A stretch of DNA of 64,000 nucleotides, taken from positions 1-64,000 of the forward strand of contig NZ_JAHLPR010000009.1 in assembly GCF_018918005.1 (NCBI RefSeq). Reading direction: 5' to 3'. This stretch comes from Paenibacillus sp. MSJ-34 (GTDB taxonomy: Bacteria > Bacillota > Bacilli > Paenibacillales > Paenibacillaceae). Below, piece by piece: positions 36,145 to 45,597 of this stretch. Positions within the stretch are counted from its first letter, which is position 1. Each line of letters starts with the position of its first letter. Made by a program: the position numbers and the translations under genes. Below the pieces are notes generated by a model. The model made no database searches and was not told the origin of the DNA. It saw only the letters and a program-made list of their open reading frames with translations.

Positions 36145-38526
36145 TTATTCCACCGTCACGAGCACTTTCGTTTTCTTGCCTCCGAAGCTGACCGTGATCG
36201 TCGCTTTGCCTTTGCCTGTCGCTTTAATGATGCCGTCCTTCACGTCGGCTACCGTAATTTTGCTCGAGGTCCAAAGCGCCGGCTTCGAGACGTCGATATC
36301 GGTGCCGTCCATATAAGTAGCCGTTGCCGTTACTTGTACGGTCGTGCCCTTCTTCATCGTAAGGGCGACTTCATCGGTTTTTAAATATTTCAACGTGTCC
36401 ACATCGACCGGAATCGTAATCGATTTATTGCCGTATTTGGCGGTTACGTTCGTTTTGCCGTAGCCTTTCGCGGTAATCGCTCCATTGTTGACATCGACGA
36501 TTTTGTAGTTGCTTGCTTTCCAGTCCGCGTCGGCGGTGACGTCTTTCACGCTTCCGTCGCTAAACGTGACGGTGATTTTCACTTGCGCCTTTTCCCCTGA
36601 TTTGAGGGAAAGAATGCGGTGGCTCGTTTCCAGCTTTTGAAGAATATCGACCTCTACCGGAATCGACACCGATTTGCCGCCGTACTTGGCGGTAATCGTC
36701 GCTTTCCCGCTGTCGTAGGCCGTGACGAGGCCTTTATTGACATCTGCCACTTTCGGGGAGCTCGACTTCCATTCCGCTTCGCCCGTCACGTCGATCGGCT
36801 TGCCGGAAGAGTCCGTCGCGGTTAATGTAATAGTTTTCGTGCCGCCTGTATTTAAATTGATAAAGCGCACGTCCGCTTCCAGCTTGTCGGCCAAGCCGAT
36901 TTCCACCTTCACGGTAACCGATTTGCCGCCGAATTTGGCGGTAACGGTAGCCGTTCCGTTATCCAAAGCGGTAACCAGCCCTTTATCGACCGAAAGCACC
37001 TTGTCCGAGCTGACGCTCCACTCGGCTTTTTCCGCTACCGCTTCCTCATATTCGTCATATACGGCGATCAGATTGATTCGGTACTCTTCGTTTTTCTGCA
37101 AAGCGAGCGATTTCGGATCGGCCGTCAATTTGCTCGGAATATCGACCGATACCTTTACCGAAGCCGTTTTGCCGCCATAGCTGGCCGTAATTGTCGCTTC
37201 GCCCGATTTATATGCGGACGCCCGTCCGCCGTTCACATAGACGATATCTTCCTTGTTCGAAGTCCATTGGGCTTTGCCGGCAATCATTTCCGTCGAACCG
37301 TTGGCGTAAGTGGCCTGCAAGGCGAGATCGACGTCTTGATTCACTTTCATGGAGATCGACTCTACCGCAACGCTGCTTCCGCCGTTATCCTTGAGTATTT
37401 CCAGACGGCGGGGAATCTCGACATCGACGTTGACGGTAATCGATTTATCGCCGTATTTGGCCGTAATGACCGCAGCGCCCGAAGAGTATGCGCTAATCTC
37501 TCCTTTGGAAACGTAGGCGATGCTTTCGTTGCTGGAGCTCCATTCGGCCTGCGCCGTAATATCATCTTCTCTTCCATCCGGATAAGTTGCCGTTAACGTA
37601 ACCTTCTCCGGCGTTTGGTTTACACGCATGAATATGTTTTGCTTATCGACATCCAGCTTGCGGGTGTTGTCGACATCGACTTTGATCGTTGCCGTCTTGG
37701 TGCCGTATTTGGCGGTGATCGTCGCCTTTCCGGGACCGTATGCAGTAATTTCGCCTTTAATGATGTCCGCTACTTTCTCGTTGTCCGAGGACCATTCCGC
37801 TTCAGCCGCTACGTTCTTCGTATCGCCGTCGGGATAAATCGCCGTCAGCTCCACCGTTTCCGACTTCGCGGGACCTGCCATCAGCAAGGAAACTTGCGAT
37901 TTGCTCGGCTCCAGTCTCTTGACGATTTCAACGGCGATAGGAACGGTAACGGTTTGCTTGCCGTACTTCGCCGTAATCGTTGCGGATCCGGGGCTGAGCG
38001 CCGTGACCGATCCGTTGACGACGGTAGCGATCGAAGCGTTGTCGATCGACCATTCCGCTTTGTCCGAGACAAGCTCCGTCGAATTATCGGTATATGTGGC
38101 CGTCAGCGCAATATCCGCTTTGCTCTGCGTTCCTCCAAGCCGAAGATCGAGGCTTTGCTTGTCTTTGGTTAACGATTTGACCTTCTTGGTAACGGTAACT
38201 TTCACGGTCTGCGGCATTTCCTTGTAAGTGGCGATAATGATCGCCGTTCCTTCGCTCTTGGCCGTGATCGTACCCGCGTATACGCTCGCTATTTGTTTGG
38301 AATCCTCGTCGCTTGTCCAATCGGCTTTGATCGTGACGTCTTCCGTTTTGCCGTTCGCGTAAACAGCCGTCGCCGAGAGGGATTGCGTGTCTCCGATCTC
38401 CAATGACACTTCATTTTTCGATAAAACCAGTTTAGATAGATCCGAATCGGCCGCGAAAGCCATTCCGGAATTGCCAGCACATAAAAAGACTGCTAAAATA
38501 ATGGCAATAATTTTTGGGAACTTCAA
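36145..38526 (-). CDS. Secreted protein with nine bacterial Ig-like (Big_2) repeats
   Basis: This 793-residue protein has a signal peptide (cleavage near AFA, residue 26) and nine tandem Big_2 domains of about 83-85 residues. Each repeat runs 'VSL..G....LTATY.DG....V...AEWSS....VA.V..G.ITA...G.ATITAKYGGK.. VPVEV'. There is no catalytic domain and no visible SLH or sortase anchor, so it is probably a secreted or loosely attached surface/adhesion protein. The start is TTG 38526 with AAGGAGG ten bases upstream. The repeats are divergent enough to be stable. Function beyond surface binding is not known. Confidence 0.9.
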   Translation of the reverse strand: MKFPKIIAIILAVFLCAGNSGMAFAADSDLSKLVLSKNEVSLEIGDTQSLSATAVYANGKTEDVTIKADWTSDEDSKQIASVYAGTITAKSEGTAIIIATYKEMPQTVKVTVTKKVKSLTKDKQSLDLRLGGTQSKADIALTATYTDNSTELVSDKAEWSIDNASIATVVNGSVTALSPGSATITAKYGKQTVTVPIAVEIVKRLEPSKSQVSLLMAGPAKSETVELTAIYPDGDTKNVAAEAEWSSDNEKVADIIKGEITAYGPGKATITAKYGTKTATIKVDVDNTRKLDVDKQNIFMRVNQTPEKVTLTATYPDGREDDITAQAEWSSSNESIAYVSKGEISAYSSGAAVITAKYGDKSITVNVDVEIPRRLEILKDNGGSSVAVESISMKVNQDVDLALQATYANGSTEMIAGKAQWTSNKEDIVYVNGGRASAYKSGEATITASYGGKTASVKVSVDIPSKLTADPKSLALQKNEEYRINLIAVYDEYEEAVAEKAEWSVSSDKVLSVDKGLVTALDNGTATVTAKFGGKSVTVKVEIGLADKLEADVRFINLNTGGTKTITLTATDSSGKPIDVTGEAEWKSSSPKVADVNKGLVTAYDSGKATITAKYGGKSVSIPVEVDILQKLETSHRILSLKSGEKAQVKITVTFSDGSVKDVTADADWKASNYKIVDVNNGAITAKGYGKTNVTAKYGNKSITIPVDVDTLKYLKTDEVALTMKKGTTVQVTATATYMDGTDIDVSKPALWTSSKITVADVKDGIIKATGKGKATITVSFGGKKTKVLVTVE

Positions 38527-38631
38527 CTTTACGATTCCTCCTTCTGCAATTCTGGCGCCTTCTTCAATAGTTGAACTCTATAATGGTTATCGGTATGATT
38601 GTAATAAAAATGAATAGGACTTTAGAGATAA

Positions 38632-38669
38632 AAGTTGTCCGCCCAAGCGGTCGGGTACACGGATAACTT
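38632..38669 (+). other. Leader hairpin upstream of glnS
   Basis: AAGTTGTCCG pairs with CGGATAACTT over ten base pairs (one G-U), with an inner CCC / GGG. It ends four bases before the AGAAAGG ribosome binding site of glnS. It has no U-run and lacks the T-box sequence, so a simple terminator or T-box is excluded. It may influence glnS translation. Confidence 0.5.
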
Positions 38670-38689
38670 CTACAGAAAGGTTGATATCG

Positions 38690-40351
38690 GTGGAGAATAA
38701 ACCTGCAGCATCCAATTTTATTAAAAATATCGTCATCGACGATTTGAAATCCGGCAAAGTCGATCAAATCGTCACCCGGTTTCCGCCCGAACCTAACGGC
38801 TATTTGCATATCGGGCACGCGAAATCAATCTGGCTCAATTTCGAACTCGCCGATGAATTTCAAGGAAAGACGAATTTGCGTTTTGACGATACGAATCCGC
38901 TGAAGGAAGATACGGAATTCGTACAAGCGATCAAGGAAGACGTCCGTTGGCTCGGGTTCGAGTGGGACGGGCTGTTCTTCGCTTCGGATTATTTTGAGGA
39001 AATGTATAACAGAGCGATTCTGCTGATCAAAAAAGGAAAGGCATACGTGGACGATTCGACGGCCGATCAAATTCGGGAAATGCGCGGCACGCTGACGGAG
39101 CCGGGACAGAACAGCCCGTACCGCGATCGTTCGCCTGAGGAGAATCTGGACCTGTTCGCGCGCATGCGCGCGGGAGAATTCCCGGACGGTTCCAAGGTGC
39201 TCCGCGCCAAAATCGACATGTCCTCGCCGAACATTAATATGCGCGATCCGGTGCTGTACCGCATCGTGCATGCGACGCATCACAATACGGGCGACCAATG
39301 GTGCATTTATCCGATGTACGCCTATGCGCATCCTCTGGAAGACGCGATCGAGGGAGTAACGCATTCGATCTGCACGCTGGAGTTCGAGGACCAACGTCCA
39401 TTGTACGACTGGGTCGTAGCGGAATGCGAAATGGAACATGTGCCGCATCAATACGAGTTCGGGCGGTTAAGCTTATTGAACACGGTCACGAGCAAAAGAA
39501 AGCTGAAGCTGTTGGTGGACGAAGGGTTCGTGGACGGTTGGGACGACCCGCGCATGCCGACGATTTCCGGCTTGCGCCGCCGCGGATTTACGCCGAAGTC
39601 GATTCGCGATTTCTGCCGCGAGACGGGGGTATCGCGCGGTACCGGGGCGGTCGACCCGAAGATGCTCGATCACTATATCCGCGAAGATTTGAAGCTGGCC
39701 GCGCCGCGCACGATGGCGGTGCTTAGACCGCTCAAGGTGGTCATTACGAACTATCCGGAAGGCCAAACGGAAATGCTGGAAGCGGAGAACAATACGGAAA
39801 ACCCGGAAATGGGCGTGCGCCAAATCCCTTTCTCGCGCGAAATCTATATCGAGCAGGACGATTTCATGGAAAACCCGCCGAGCAAATATTTCCGCTTGTT
39901 CCCCGGCAACGAGGTGAGATTGAAGAACGCCTACTTCATTCGCTGCAACGATGTGATCAAGGACGCGGACGGCAATGTAGTCGAGCTTCATTGCACGTAC
40001 GATCCGGAGACGAAGAGCGGCAGCGGCTTTACGGGACGCAAAGTGAAGGGCACGATACATTGGGTCGACGCATCGCAGGCGATTCCGGCGGAATTCCGCT
40101 TATACGAGCCTTTGATCTTGGATGAGGAAGAAGAGGAAGAGGGCGGATCTTTCCTGGATCGCGTCAATCCGAATTCGCTCGAGATCGTACAAGGATTCGT
40201 CGAGCCGAACATGAAAGACGCCGAGCCGCACGATAAATTTCAATTTTTCCGCCACGGCTATTTCAATGTCGATCCGAAGTACAGCTCTCCCGGCAAGCCG
40301 GTATTCAATCTGATCGTTTCGCTGAAAAGCTCGTTCGAAGTGAAAAAATAA
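38690..40351 (+). CDS. glnS: Glutaminyl-tRNA synthetase
   Basis: GlnRS charges tRNA-Gln directly. The class I HIGH motif is at about residues 40-43 (YLHIGHAKS). The KMSKS-type signature appears as TSKRKL, and the anticodon-binding beta-barrels fill the C-terminal half. GTG 38690 lies nine bases after AGAAAGG; the TTG at 38681 is too close to it. About 553 residues, a normal length. Most Firmicutes lack GlnRS and use GatCAB, while some Paenibacillaceae have it, so this gene is probably of transferred origin in the lineage. A hairpin precedes it and a terminator follows. Confidence 0.95.
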   Translation: MENKPAASNFIKNIVIDDLKSGKVDQIVTRFPPEPNGYLHIGHAKSIWLNFELADEFQGKTNLRFDDTNPLKEDTEFVQAIKEDVRWLGFEWDGLFFASDYFEEMYNRAILLIKKGKAYVDDSTADQIREMRGTLTEPGQNSPYRDRSPEENLDLFARMRAGEFPDGSKVLRAKIDMSSPNINMRDPVLYRIVHATHHNTGDQWCIYPMYAYAHPLEDAIEGVTHSICTLEFEDQRPLYDWVVAECEMEHVPHQYEFGRLSLLNTVTSKRKLKLLVDEGFVDGWDDPRMPTISGLRRRGFTPKSIRDFCRETGVSRGTGAVDPKMLDHYIREDLKLAAPRTMAVLRPLKVVITNYPEGQTEMLEAENNTENPEMGVRQIPFSREIYIEQDDFMENPPSKYFRLFPGNEVRLKNAYFIRCNDVIKDADGNVVELHCTYDPETKSGSGFTGRKVKGTIHWVDASQAIPAEFRLYEPLILDEEEEEEGGSFLDRVNPNSLEIVQGFVEPNMKDAEPHDKFQFFRHGYFNVDPKYSSPGKPVFNLIVSLKSSFEVKK

Positions 40352-40353
40352 GC

Positions 40354-40380
40354 AAAACAGGCCGTGAGGCCTGGTTTTTT
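40354..40380 (+). terminator. Intrinsic terminator of glnS
   Basis: CAGGCC-gtga-GGCCTG is followed by six T residues and preceded by an A-tract, directly after the glnS stop codon. Confidence 0.87.
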
Positions 40381-40508
40381 ACGCATGGCGCGCGTTGTGC
40401 CGGTCATTTACCGATCGGCCGGCGCAGCGGTGAAACGATGAAGCCGCGGGCCGGCTCCGGCGGGCGGGGCAAGTACGGTTCACCGCTGCGCGGAGACCGG
40501 GATTTATC

Positions 40509-40693
40509 ATGTACAAAATACAACATTTCGTTCTCTCTGCATATAACCATGATGCCGATGTTGCAGGTTTTACAACATGCCGGGGTTAGAACGGCCCATC
40601 TCGCCATTTTCCTGGCGATATTGTTGTACAAAGTGCAACATAACGGTCCATTTTACCCCCTCGCCCCCTAAAATGTTGTATTCTTTACAACTT
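40509..40693. repeat. Four-site dispersed repeat, family 2, copy 2
   Basis: Four palindromic sites of the form ATGTTGTA, five bases, TACAACAT have right halves at 40519, 40571, 40634 and 40686 (spacing 52/63/52). This matches copy 1 at 16717-16900 to within one base although the linkers have little similarity. Confidence 0.88.
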
Positions 40694-40746
40694 GTGCAGC
40701 AGCCCTATGCCGGGAAAACGATCTGTTAGACCTGATTGATTCCGGG

Positions 40747-41043
40747 TTAGCCGCCGGAAGTATGTTTCCACCCTCCGCTAGCATGCTTCCACCCGCCGGA
40801 AGTATGCTTCCATCCATCGGACGTATGCTTCCATCCTCCGGGGTTGCCATGCCATCCAACTGAACCGGGATGCCACCCGCAAGAACCTCCATGCCACCCT
40901 CCATGCCATCCGCCATGATGATGGGCGCCTCCCCCCATATGATGCGGATGGTGATGCATGCAATGAGAATGGTGATAGTGATGAACCACATGATGATGGT
41001 GATGATGATAGTGTTTGCCCGGATGATCTTGATGACTCGACAA
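40747..41043 (-). CDS. Small histidine/glycine/tryptophan-rich repeat protein
   Basis: This 98-residue protein is about 30 percent histidine (about 30 His, 8 Trp). The N-terminal half has runs of six and three histidines; the C-terminal half has GGWH units followed by four GGWKHTS-like heptads, encoded by 21-bp tandem repeats. I chose TTG 41043 because AAAGGAG stands nine bases upstream; the frame continues to 41196 but without a ribosome binding site. It has no signal peptide. Such composition suggests binding of Ni, Zn or Cu, or a spore-coat-type structural role; I do not recognise a named family. It is convergent with glnS. Confidence 0.65.
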   Translation of the reverse strand: MSSHQDHPGKHYHHHHHHVVHHYHHSHCMHHHPHHMGGGAHHHGGWHGGWHGGSCGWHPGSVGWHGNPGGWKHTSDGWKHTSGGWKHASGGWKHTSGG

Positions 41044-41348
41044 TGCGAATCGCTCCTTTCGATTTGTTATGACTAGCGTATTCGCCGACGCATTCCGATG
41101 ATGCTTGCCCATGCCCGTTTGGGTGCGAATTTGGGCGTTGGCCGAGTCGGCGAGGCGGATGGCGGGAGACCTCCTTGGTCGTCGCAAGCTGCTCAATTCG
41201 CACGGAGAGATGCCGAAACGGTTGAACCAGGGGTAAACTATTTCCTTCCAAATTCCGATATCTGTATATAAGAATGGAAATTTCGCCTGCTCGATACCTG
41301 CTCCTGCTACAAGACAAGGCGCGGTTTCCCTAGGAAGGAGGTTCTACA
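41044..41348. other. Divergent intergenic region with possible structured RNA
   Basis: The gap between the histidine-rich peptide gene and the FlxA-like gene contains the inverted repeat described at 41123-41238. A TATAAG hexamer near 41267 could be a -10 box for the FlxA-like gene. No other gene is supported. Confidence 0.5.
41123..41238. other. Possible structured RNA or regulatory region
   Basis: A perfect 9-bp inverted repeat (GTGCGAATT at 41123, AATTCGCAC at 41195) encloses smaller hairpins. It is followed by GCCGAAACGG ... GAACCAGGGGTAAAC, which recalls parts of the ydaO c-di-AMP riboswitch but not its full conserved core. It lies upstream of the FlxA-like gene. I cannot assign it. Confidence 0.3.
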
Positions 41349-41735
41349 ATGGATATGATCATGTCGTCGTTGCAAAGCCTTGCCCGTTCGGCAAGTTTGC
41401 CCGATACCGGCGGAGGCGGAGAACTCGCGCAAATCGACAGACAAATCAGACAATTGCAAAAGCGGAGAATGACAGTTTCCAAAGAAATGGCGGAAGTCGC
41501 AACCAGCGATGCCTCGCCGGACGAAAAAAAAGAGAGACTCGCAATGCTCAGCAAAGAAATGGCGATGATCGACGCCCAAATCAACATGCTGATGAACAGA
41601 AAGAAGCAGATTCTGGAGGATAAGCAAAGACCGAAGGAGAACTCGCCGGATCGTGCATCCGACAATCTTATGGAAACGCTTGAGCCGCAGCAGTCGCTTC
41701 ACGATGCCAAAGTAACGATCGACATAAGAATATAA
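41349..41735 (+). CDS. FlxA-like coiled-coil protein
   Basis: This 128-residue protein is mainly coiled coil (about 24-100): ELAQIDRQIRQLQKRRM and MLSKEMAMIDAQINMLMNRK. The pattern matches the FlxA-like family of small cytoplasmic helical proteins, whose role is not well defined. A strong AAGGAGG site precedes the ATG by seven bases. No membrane segment or signal is seen. It is a single gene, convergent with the response regulator at 41822. Confidence 0.8.
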   Translation: MDMIMSSLQSLARSASLPDTGGGGELAQIDRQIRQLQKRRMTVSKEMAEVATSDASPDEKKERLAMLSKEMAMIDAQINMLMNRKKQILEDKQRPKENSPDRASDNLMETLEPQQSLHDAKVTIDIRI

Positions 41736-41821
41736 CAGAGAAACGGACGCTTCATAGGCCGGCGAACAATGCCCCGCGCATGCTCTCCCGGCCTTTTCCC
41801 ATTGCCTTCTCTTCCCGCCGA

Positions 41822-43498
41822 TCACCGCATGCTTCTTAACTCGGAAGGCGAGATGCCGAAATGCTTCTTGAATTGCCGGTAAAAATAACTCGCATCGACA
41901 TACCCGACCCGCTGCGCGATGTCGCTTGTCGTAAGTCTCGTATTCATGAGCAGCTTTTTGGCCGTTTCCATCCGGAACTTGTTTAAGTAATCCGAGAAAG
42001 CGACATTCGTTTCTTTTTTGAACAATTGGCCCAGGTAGCCCGGAGATATGCGGAAGGCTTGTCCCAGCGTCTTTAAGGAAAGCTCCTCCGCGTAATGATC
42101 GCTTATATGCTGGAGCACTTGCCTGACGACAGGGCTCAGCTTTCCGTCCTCTTCGGCCATGCAATCGACAGCCGCCCCGGCGATATATTTGACATGTTCG
42201 TTCAATTGCTCGAGCGTCCGCACTTTGAACAATTTGGAGAATAGCTGCTTGTAATCGTTAGAAATCAATTCATTGCTCATGTTCATATCTTTGGCGAAAT
42301 GTTTCGCGCGAATCATCATCTCGATCGCCGCGTTATGGATTTGCGACGGCGTTGCCGTGCCGGGGACCGATAGCCGACGGAACAGCGCATCGATCCATGC
42401 CAGGACGGCGTCTTTGTCCTTGGCCAGGAGCAGCTTCTCGTAAGTCTGCAAATCGATCCGGGCGGCGGCCGAATCGGCGGCGCCATGCAGAAGACCGTAA
42501 TCGAGCCATTCTTCGTCGTGGTTGACCAAATCGTATTCCTGCATGTTCTTGGCACTGGCATAACTGCGGCTTACGTTGGCGAAGGAAGGCTCCGTGCTTC
42601 CTGTCGTGGCAATGATCCGCACCTTCCACAAGCGTTCCATATCGGTTCGAAGTTGCCGAATCAACCGGTAGCGCGGCGCTTGCTCCGGATGGGGAGACTG
42701 CGAAGCGGCTATGATGACGATATCTCCGTCGGCGTCGCAAAAACAGACGCATTCCCCGCCGTCCCCGATCGTTTCCCGGCAATATTGATACATGGCCGCG
42801 ATGACCCGGTCTTTGCGGAACAGGTAAGGCGGCAAGGCGGAGGGATCGGGAACGCCGGCCCATCCCGGCTTGTCGTTAGAGCCTGTTTCGTAATCGCCGG
42901 TTCCGGCGTTAATTCCGGCTGTCGTGCTCGGCTCCGCGAACATGTCTGCAAAGACGGGCTTCATCGTGAAGACGGTGTAGTAAGGAGCGGCGATCTGAAA
43001 GCCGAGCAATTTCGAACGGTCTTTGAGCTCCGGCGCGCCGATGCCGCCCGTTACCCAGCGGTACAAAATATTGTCGCGCAGCACGTCGAAACGGCTTTGG
43101 CCGATCCATTCCTTGCGTAGCGCGTCGTCGAGCTTGCGAACGGTATTTTTGACCGTTTCCTTCAGTTCTTCCACATTGATCGGTTTCAACAAATAGTTTT
43201 CGATGCCGAGCGTAATTCCTTGTTTCACATAATCGAACTCATGATAGCCGCTTAATATTATAAATTTCATTTGCGGGTTCAGCTTCTTCATTTCGCGGAT
43301 CAATTCCAATCCGTTCATGACGGGCATTGTAATATCCGTAATGAGAATGTCGGCAGGCTTCGATTTCAGCGCTTCCAAAGCTTGCCGTCCGTCCTCGGCC
43401 TGGCCGGCGATCTCCAAATGGAACTGTTCCCACTCGATCGCATAAGGCAAGCCTTCCAAAATAAAAGGTTCGTCGTCAACGATAAATACTTTGTACAT
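41822..43498 (-). CDS. YesN-type response regulator (receiver + AraC domain)
   Basis: About 558 residues: receiver domain 1-120 with D8-D9, phospho-acceptor D55 in ITDITMPVMNG, and lysine in YLLKPINVE. A long middle region of unknown fold follows. The C-terminal AraC domain has LSLKTLGQAFRISPGYLGQLF and TSDIAQRVGYVDASYFYRQF. ATG 43498 has AGGAGG upstream; the longer frame to 43537 overlaps the kinase gene and is not needed. It pairs with the kinase at 43512 and probably controls the divergent CUT1 transporter at 45598. Confidence 0.93.
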   Translation of the reverse strand: MYKVFIVDDEPFILEGLPYAIEWEQFHLEIAGQAEDGRQALEALKSKPADILITDITMPVMNGLELIREMKKLNPQMKFIILSGYHEFDYVKQGITLGIENYLLKPINVEELKETVKNTVRKLDDALRKEWIGQSRFDVLRDNILYRWVTGGIGAPELKDRSKLLGFQIAAPYYTVFTMKPVFADMFAEPSTTAGINAGTGDYETGSNDKPGWAGVPDPSALPPYLFRKDRVIAAMYQYCRETIGDGGECVCFCDADGDIVIIAASQSPHPEQAPRYRLIRQLRTDMERLWKVRIIATTGSTEPSFANVSRSYASAKNMQEYDLVNHDEEWLDYGLLHGAADSAAARIDLQTYEKLLLAKDKDAVLAWIDALFRRLSVPGTATPSQIHNAAIEMMIRAKHFAKDMNMSNELISNDYKQLFSKLFKVRTLEQLNEHVKYIAGAAVDCMAEEDGKLSPVVRQVLQHISDHYAEELSLKTLGQAFRISPGYLGQLFKKETNVAFSDYLNKFRMETAKKLLMNTRLTTSDIAQRVGYVDASYFYRQFKKHFGISPSELRSMR

Positions 43499-43511
43499 GC
43501 AGGGAACCTCC

Positions 43512-45362
43512 TCAATGTTTATAGGCTGCTGCGGCAATCTCGGTTTCGGGAGCTTTCATCGCCGGCAATATCATCGTTACGGACGTGCCGGACCCGAGCC
43601 GGCTATCGATCCGCAAGCCGTACCGTTCGCCGAACATCGTCTTTAGTCTTTCGTGAACGTTCGTCAACCCGATCGACTTGGACGAATGCGGATCCCGCCG
43701 CTCCAGCATGCGCCGAATCTGTTCCAGCTTCTCCGGCGCGATTCCGTTTCCGTTATCCCGAACCGTAATGCATAGATCTTGTCCCGCCAATTCCGCCGCG
43801 ATCGAGATCAGATTATCGTCGCGCTTTAACCGGATGCCATGCATAATGTAGTTCTCGACGATAGGCTGCAGCGTCAGCTTGACGATCGGCCGCTCGGCCA
43901 GTTCCGGTTCGATCTCGACGTGATAAGAAAATTTATACTTATGGCGAATGCGGAACAAATCGAGATACCGCTTGCAGTATTCGATTTCGTCCGACAAGGA
44001 GATCACCGTGCCGCTCTTAATCGAATATTGGAGCAATGTGCCCAGAATATAGATCATATCGCTGACATCGTGGGCTTTCTTGGCAATGGCCCGCATTCGT
44101 ATCGCTTCGAGCGTGTTGTACAGAAAATGCGGCTTGATCTGCGCCTGAAAGGCGACCAGTTCCGCCTGCTTCTTCGTAATTTCCGAGGCGTAAACCCGGT
44201 CGATATATTCGGACAAATCCGCGCACATTTGATTGAAACGGGTGGAAATTTCGAATAGCTCGTCTTCTTTTTCCATCGGAATGCGAACCGTCAAATCGCC
44301 GTTTTGCAGCTTCTTCATCGCTTGAATAATCGTTTTGGTCCGTCTGGAGAAATGTTTGATCGTAAAAAAAGTAATCGAAAGCGCGGCCAGGGTGCAGAGC
44401 GAGGTCGTCAGGATGAGCGTGTTTTTCAGCCCGTTGTCCGCGCCGCGGACTTCCGATTCGGGCATAATGCCTGCAATGAGAAACCCGGAATTGTTGGAGG
44501 CGTTCACGTTGACATAGGAAGGCTCCTCCATCGGCTTTTTGCCGTCGGCCGTATGAAGCTCGGACCAGTAGGGGTATTTCCCCCCGTAATACCGGTTCGA
44601 CGAATCGAACAACACTTGTCCGTCTTTCGTTAATACGACGATATATCCTTTGATTTCCCGGCCCATATTGCGGAACGACTTGAACATGCCGTTGATATCG
44701 TAATTGATCACCAGATTGCCTACGTTTTGCTGGGTGGACGGATCGTTAATGGCGCTGACGGTCGTCAAGACATGATTGTTTTGCACGATGGCTTGCAGGC
44801 CTTGCATTTCTTCGGTTTGCATAAACCGCGGCGGCCCCGCGGCGCTGCCGGGCGGTGCGAACACGCCGGCTCCTTGCTCGAACGGATAGTATCTTTGGTA
44901 TTCGTTCGGTTTCATAATGTACGCGAACTTTTTGGAGTTGCTGTACAGCAAGATGCTGTGAATATCGGGATCGTCGTCCATGCGGAAGCGGAAAAACGTG
45001 TTCATGTTCCGCGCTTTCGTATCCGCGCTTTTGGCGTAGCGGTCCAAACGGTAGCTGATATACGGGCCGAAGTCGTGCCCAAGAAAATAGAGGACGTCGT
45101 CCAGCATCGTTTTTTCCAGGTAAAGCTGCTGCATCACCTGCAACGAGTCCACATATTTCGCATCCAGATATCCCCCGACATGCTCCAGAACTTGTTTGTT
45201 GAAATCCAGGTCGTTGCGTATGGAGGTATCGGCGAAATATTTGAATACGAACACGGATAAGGACGCTAAGGAAAGAATTGTAATGCCGGAGTAAATAATT
45301 AAAATTTTGTTGAACAGTTTTCGTTTCCAATGCGTTCGGTACAATTCGGCGATGTTGAACAT
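43512..45362 (-). CDS. YesM-type sensor histidine kinase
   Basis: This kinase of about 616 residues has a transmembrane segment near residues 18-40, an extracellular Cache-like sensor of about 250 residues, a second transmembrane segment near 310, and HAMP. The phospho-acceptor is in FQAQIKPHFLYNTLEAI, and the HATPase has LQPIVENYIMHG, DNGNGIAPE and SIGLTNVHERL. ATG 45362 has AGGAG eight bases upstream; the frame open from 45422 is not supported. It is divergent from the permease gene at 45598 across 235 bp, typical of a transporter with a dedicated sensor. Confidence 0.93.
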   Translation of the reverse strand: MFNIAELYRTHWKRKLFNKILIIYSGITILSLASLSVFVFKYFADTSIRNDLDFNKQVLEHVGGYLDAKYVDSLQVMQQLYLEKTMLDDVLYFLGHDFGPYISYRLDRYAKSADTKARNMNTFFRFRMDDDPDIHSILLYSNSKKFAYIMKPNEYQRYYPFEQGAGVFAPPGSAAGPPRFMQTEEMQGLQAIVQNNHVLTTVSAINDPSTQQNVGNLVINYDINGMFKSFRNMGREIKGYIVVLTKDGQVLFDSSNRYYGGKYPYWSELHTADGKKPMEEPSYVNVNASNNSGFLIAGIMPESEVRGADNGLKNTLILTTSLCTLAALSITFFTIKHFSRRTKTIIQAMKKLQNGDLTVRIPMEKEDELFEISTRFNQMCADLSEYIDRVYASEITKKQAELVAFQAQIKPHFLYNTLEAIRMRAIAKKAHDVSDMIYILGTLLQYSIKSGTVISLSDEIEYCKRYLDLFRIRHKYKFSYHVEIEPELAERPIVKLTLQPIVENYIMHGIRLKRDDNLISIAAELAGQDLCITVRDNGNGIAPEKLEQIRRMLERRDPHSSKSIGLTNVHERLKTMFGERYGLRIDSRLGSGTSVTMILPAMKAPETEIAAAAYKH

Positions 45363-45597
45363 GCAACCAACTCCTGTCCCAATTCGCTTCAAGAGACGAT
45401 GCCTGCCAGCGGGCAAGCTCATTTTCTACATGCATGTTACGAGGTTAGTAATAGAATAACATGAAGAACCTAAACTTTTCCAAAAATATTTAATTAGTGC
45501 AGCAAATCATTAATTTCGCAACTTTTCCGCCGCGAAAATATCCGTTACTGTCGAAGTAGAAGCGAAATCGCATACTTTGCGCTCGGGGAGGGGAAAT

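Larger units (their letters stand above)
40352..40746. other. Convergent intergenic gap with a four-site repeat
   Basis: The region between glnS (plus) and the histidine-rich peptide gene (minus) holds a terminator (40354-40380) and a family 2 four-site repeat (40509-40693). The stretch 40383-40500 is GC-rich (CGGGCCGGCTCCGGCGGGCG) without a supported gene. Confidence 0.7.

Noticed and set aside
38632-38669. T-box riboswitch for glnS
   Set aside because: The conserved T-box sequence and a terminator are missing.
41123-41238. c-di-AMP (ydaO) riboswitch
   Set aside because: Only fragments of the conserved core are seen and not in a complete order; kept only as an unassigned structured region.
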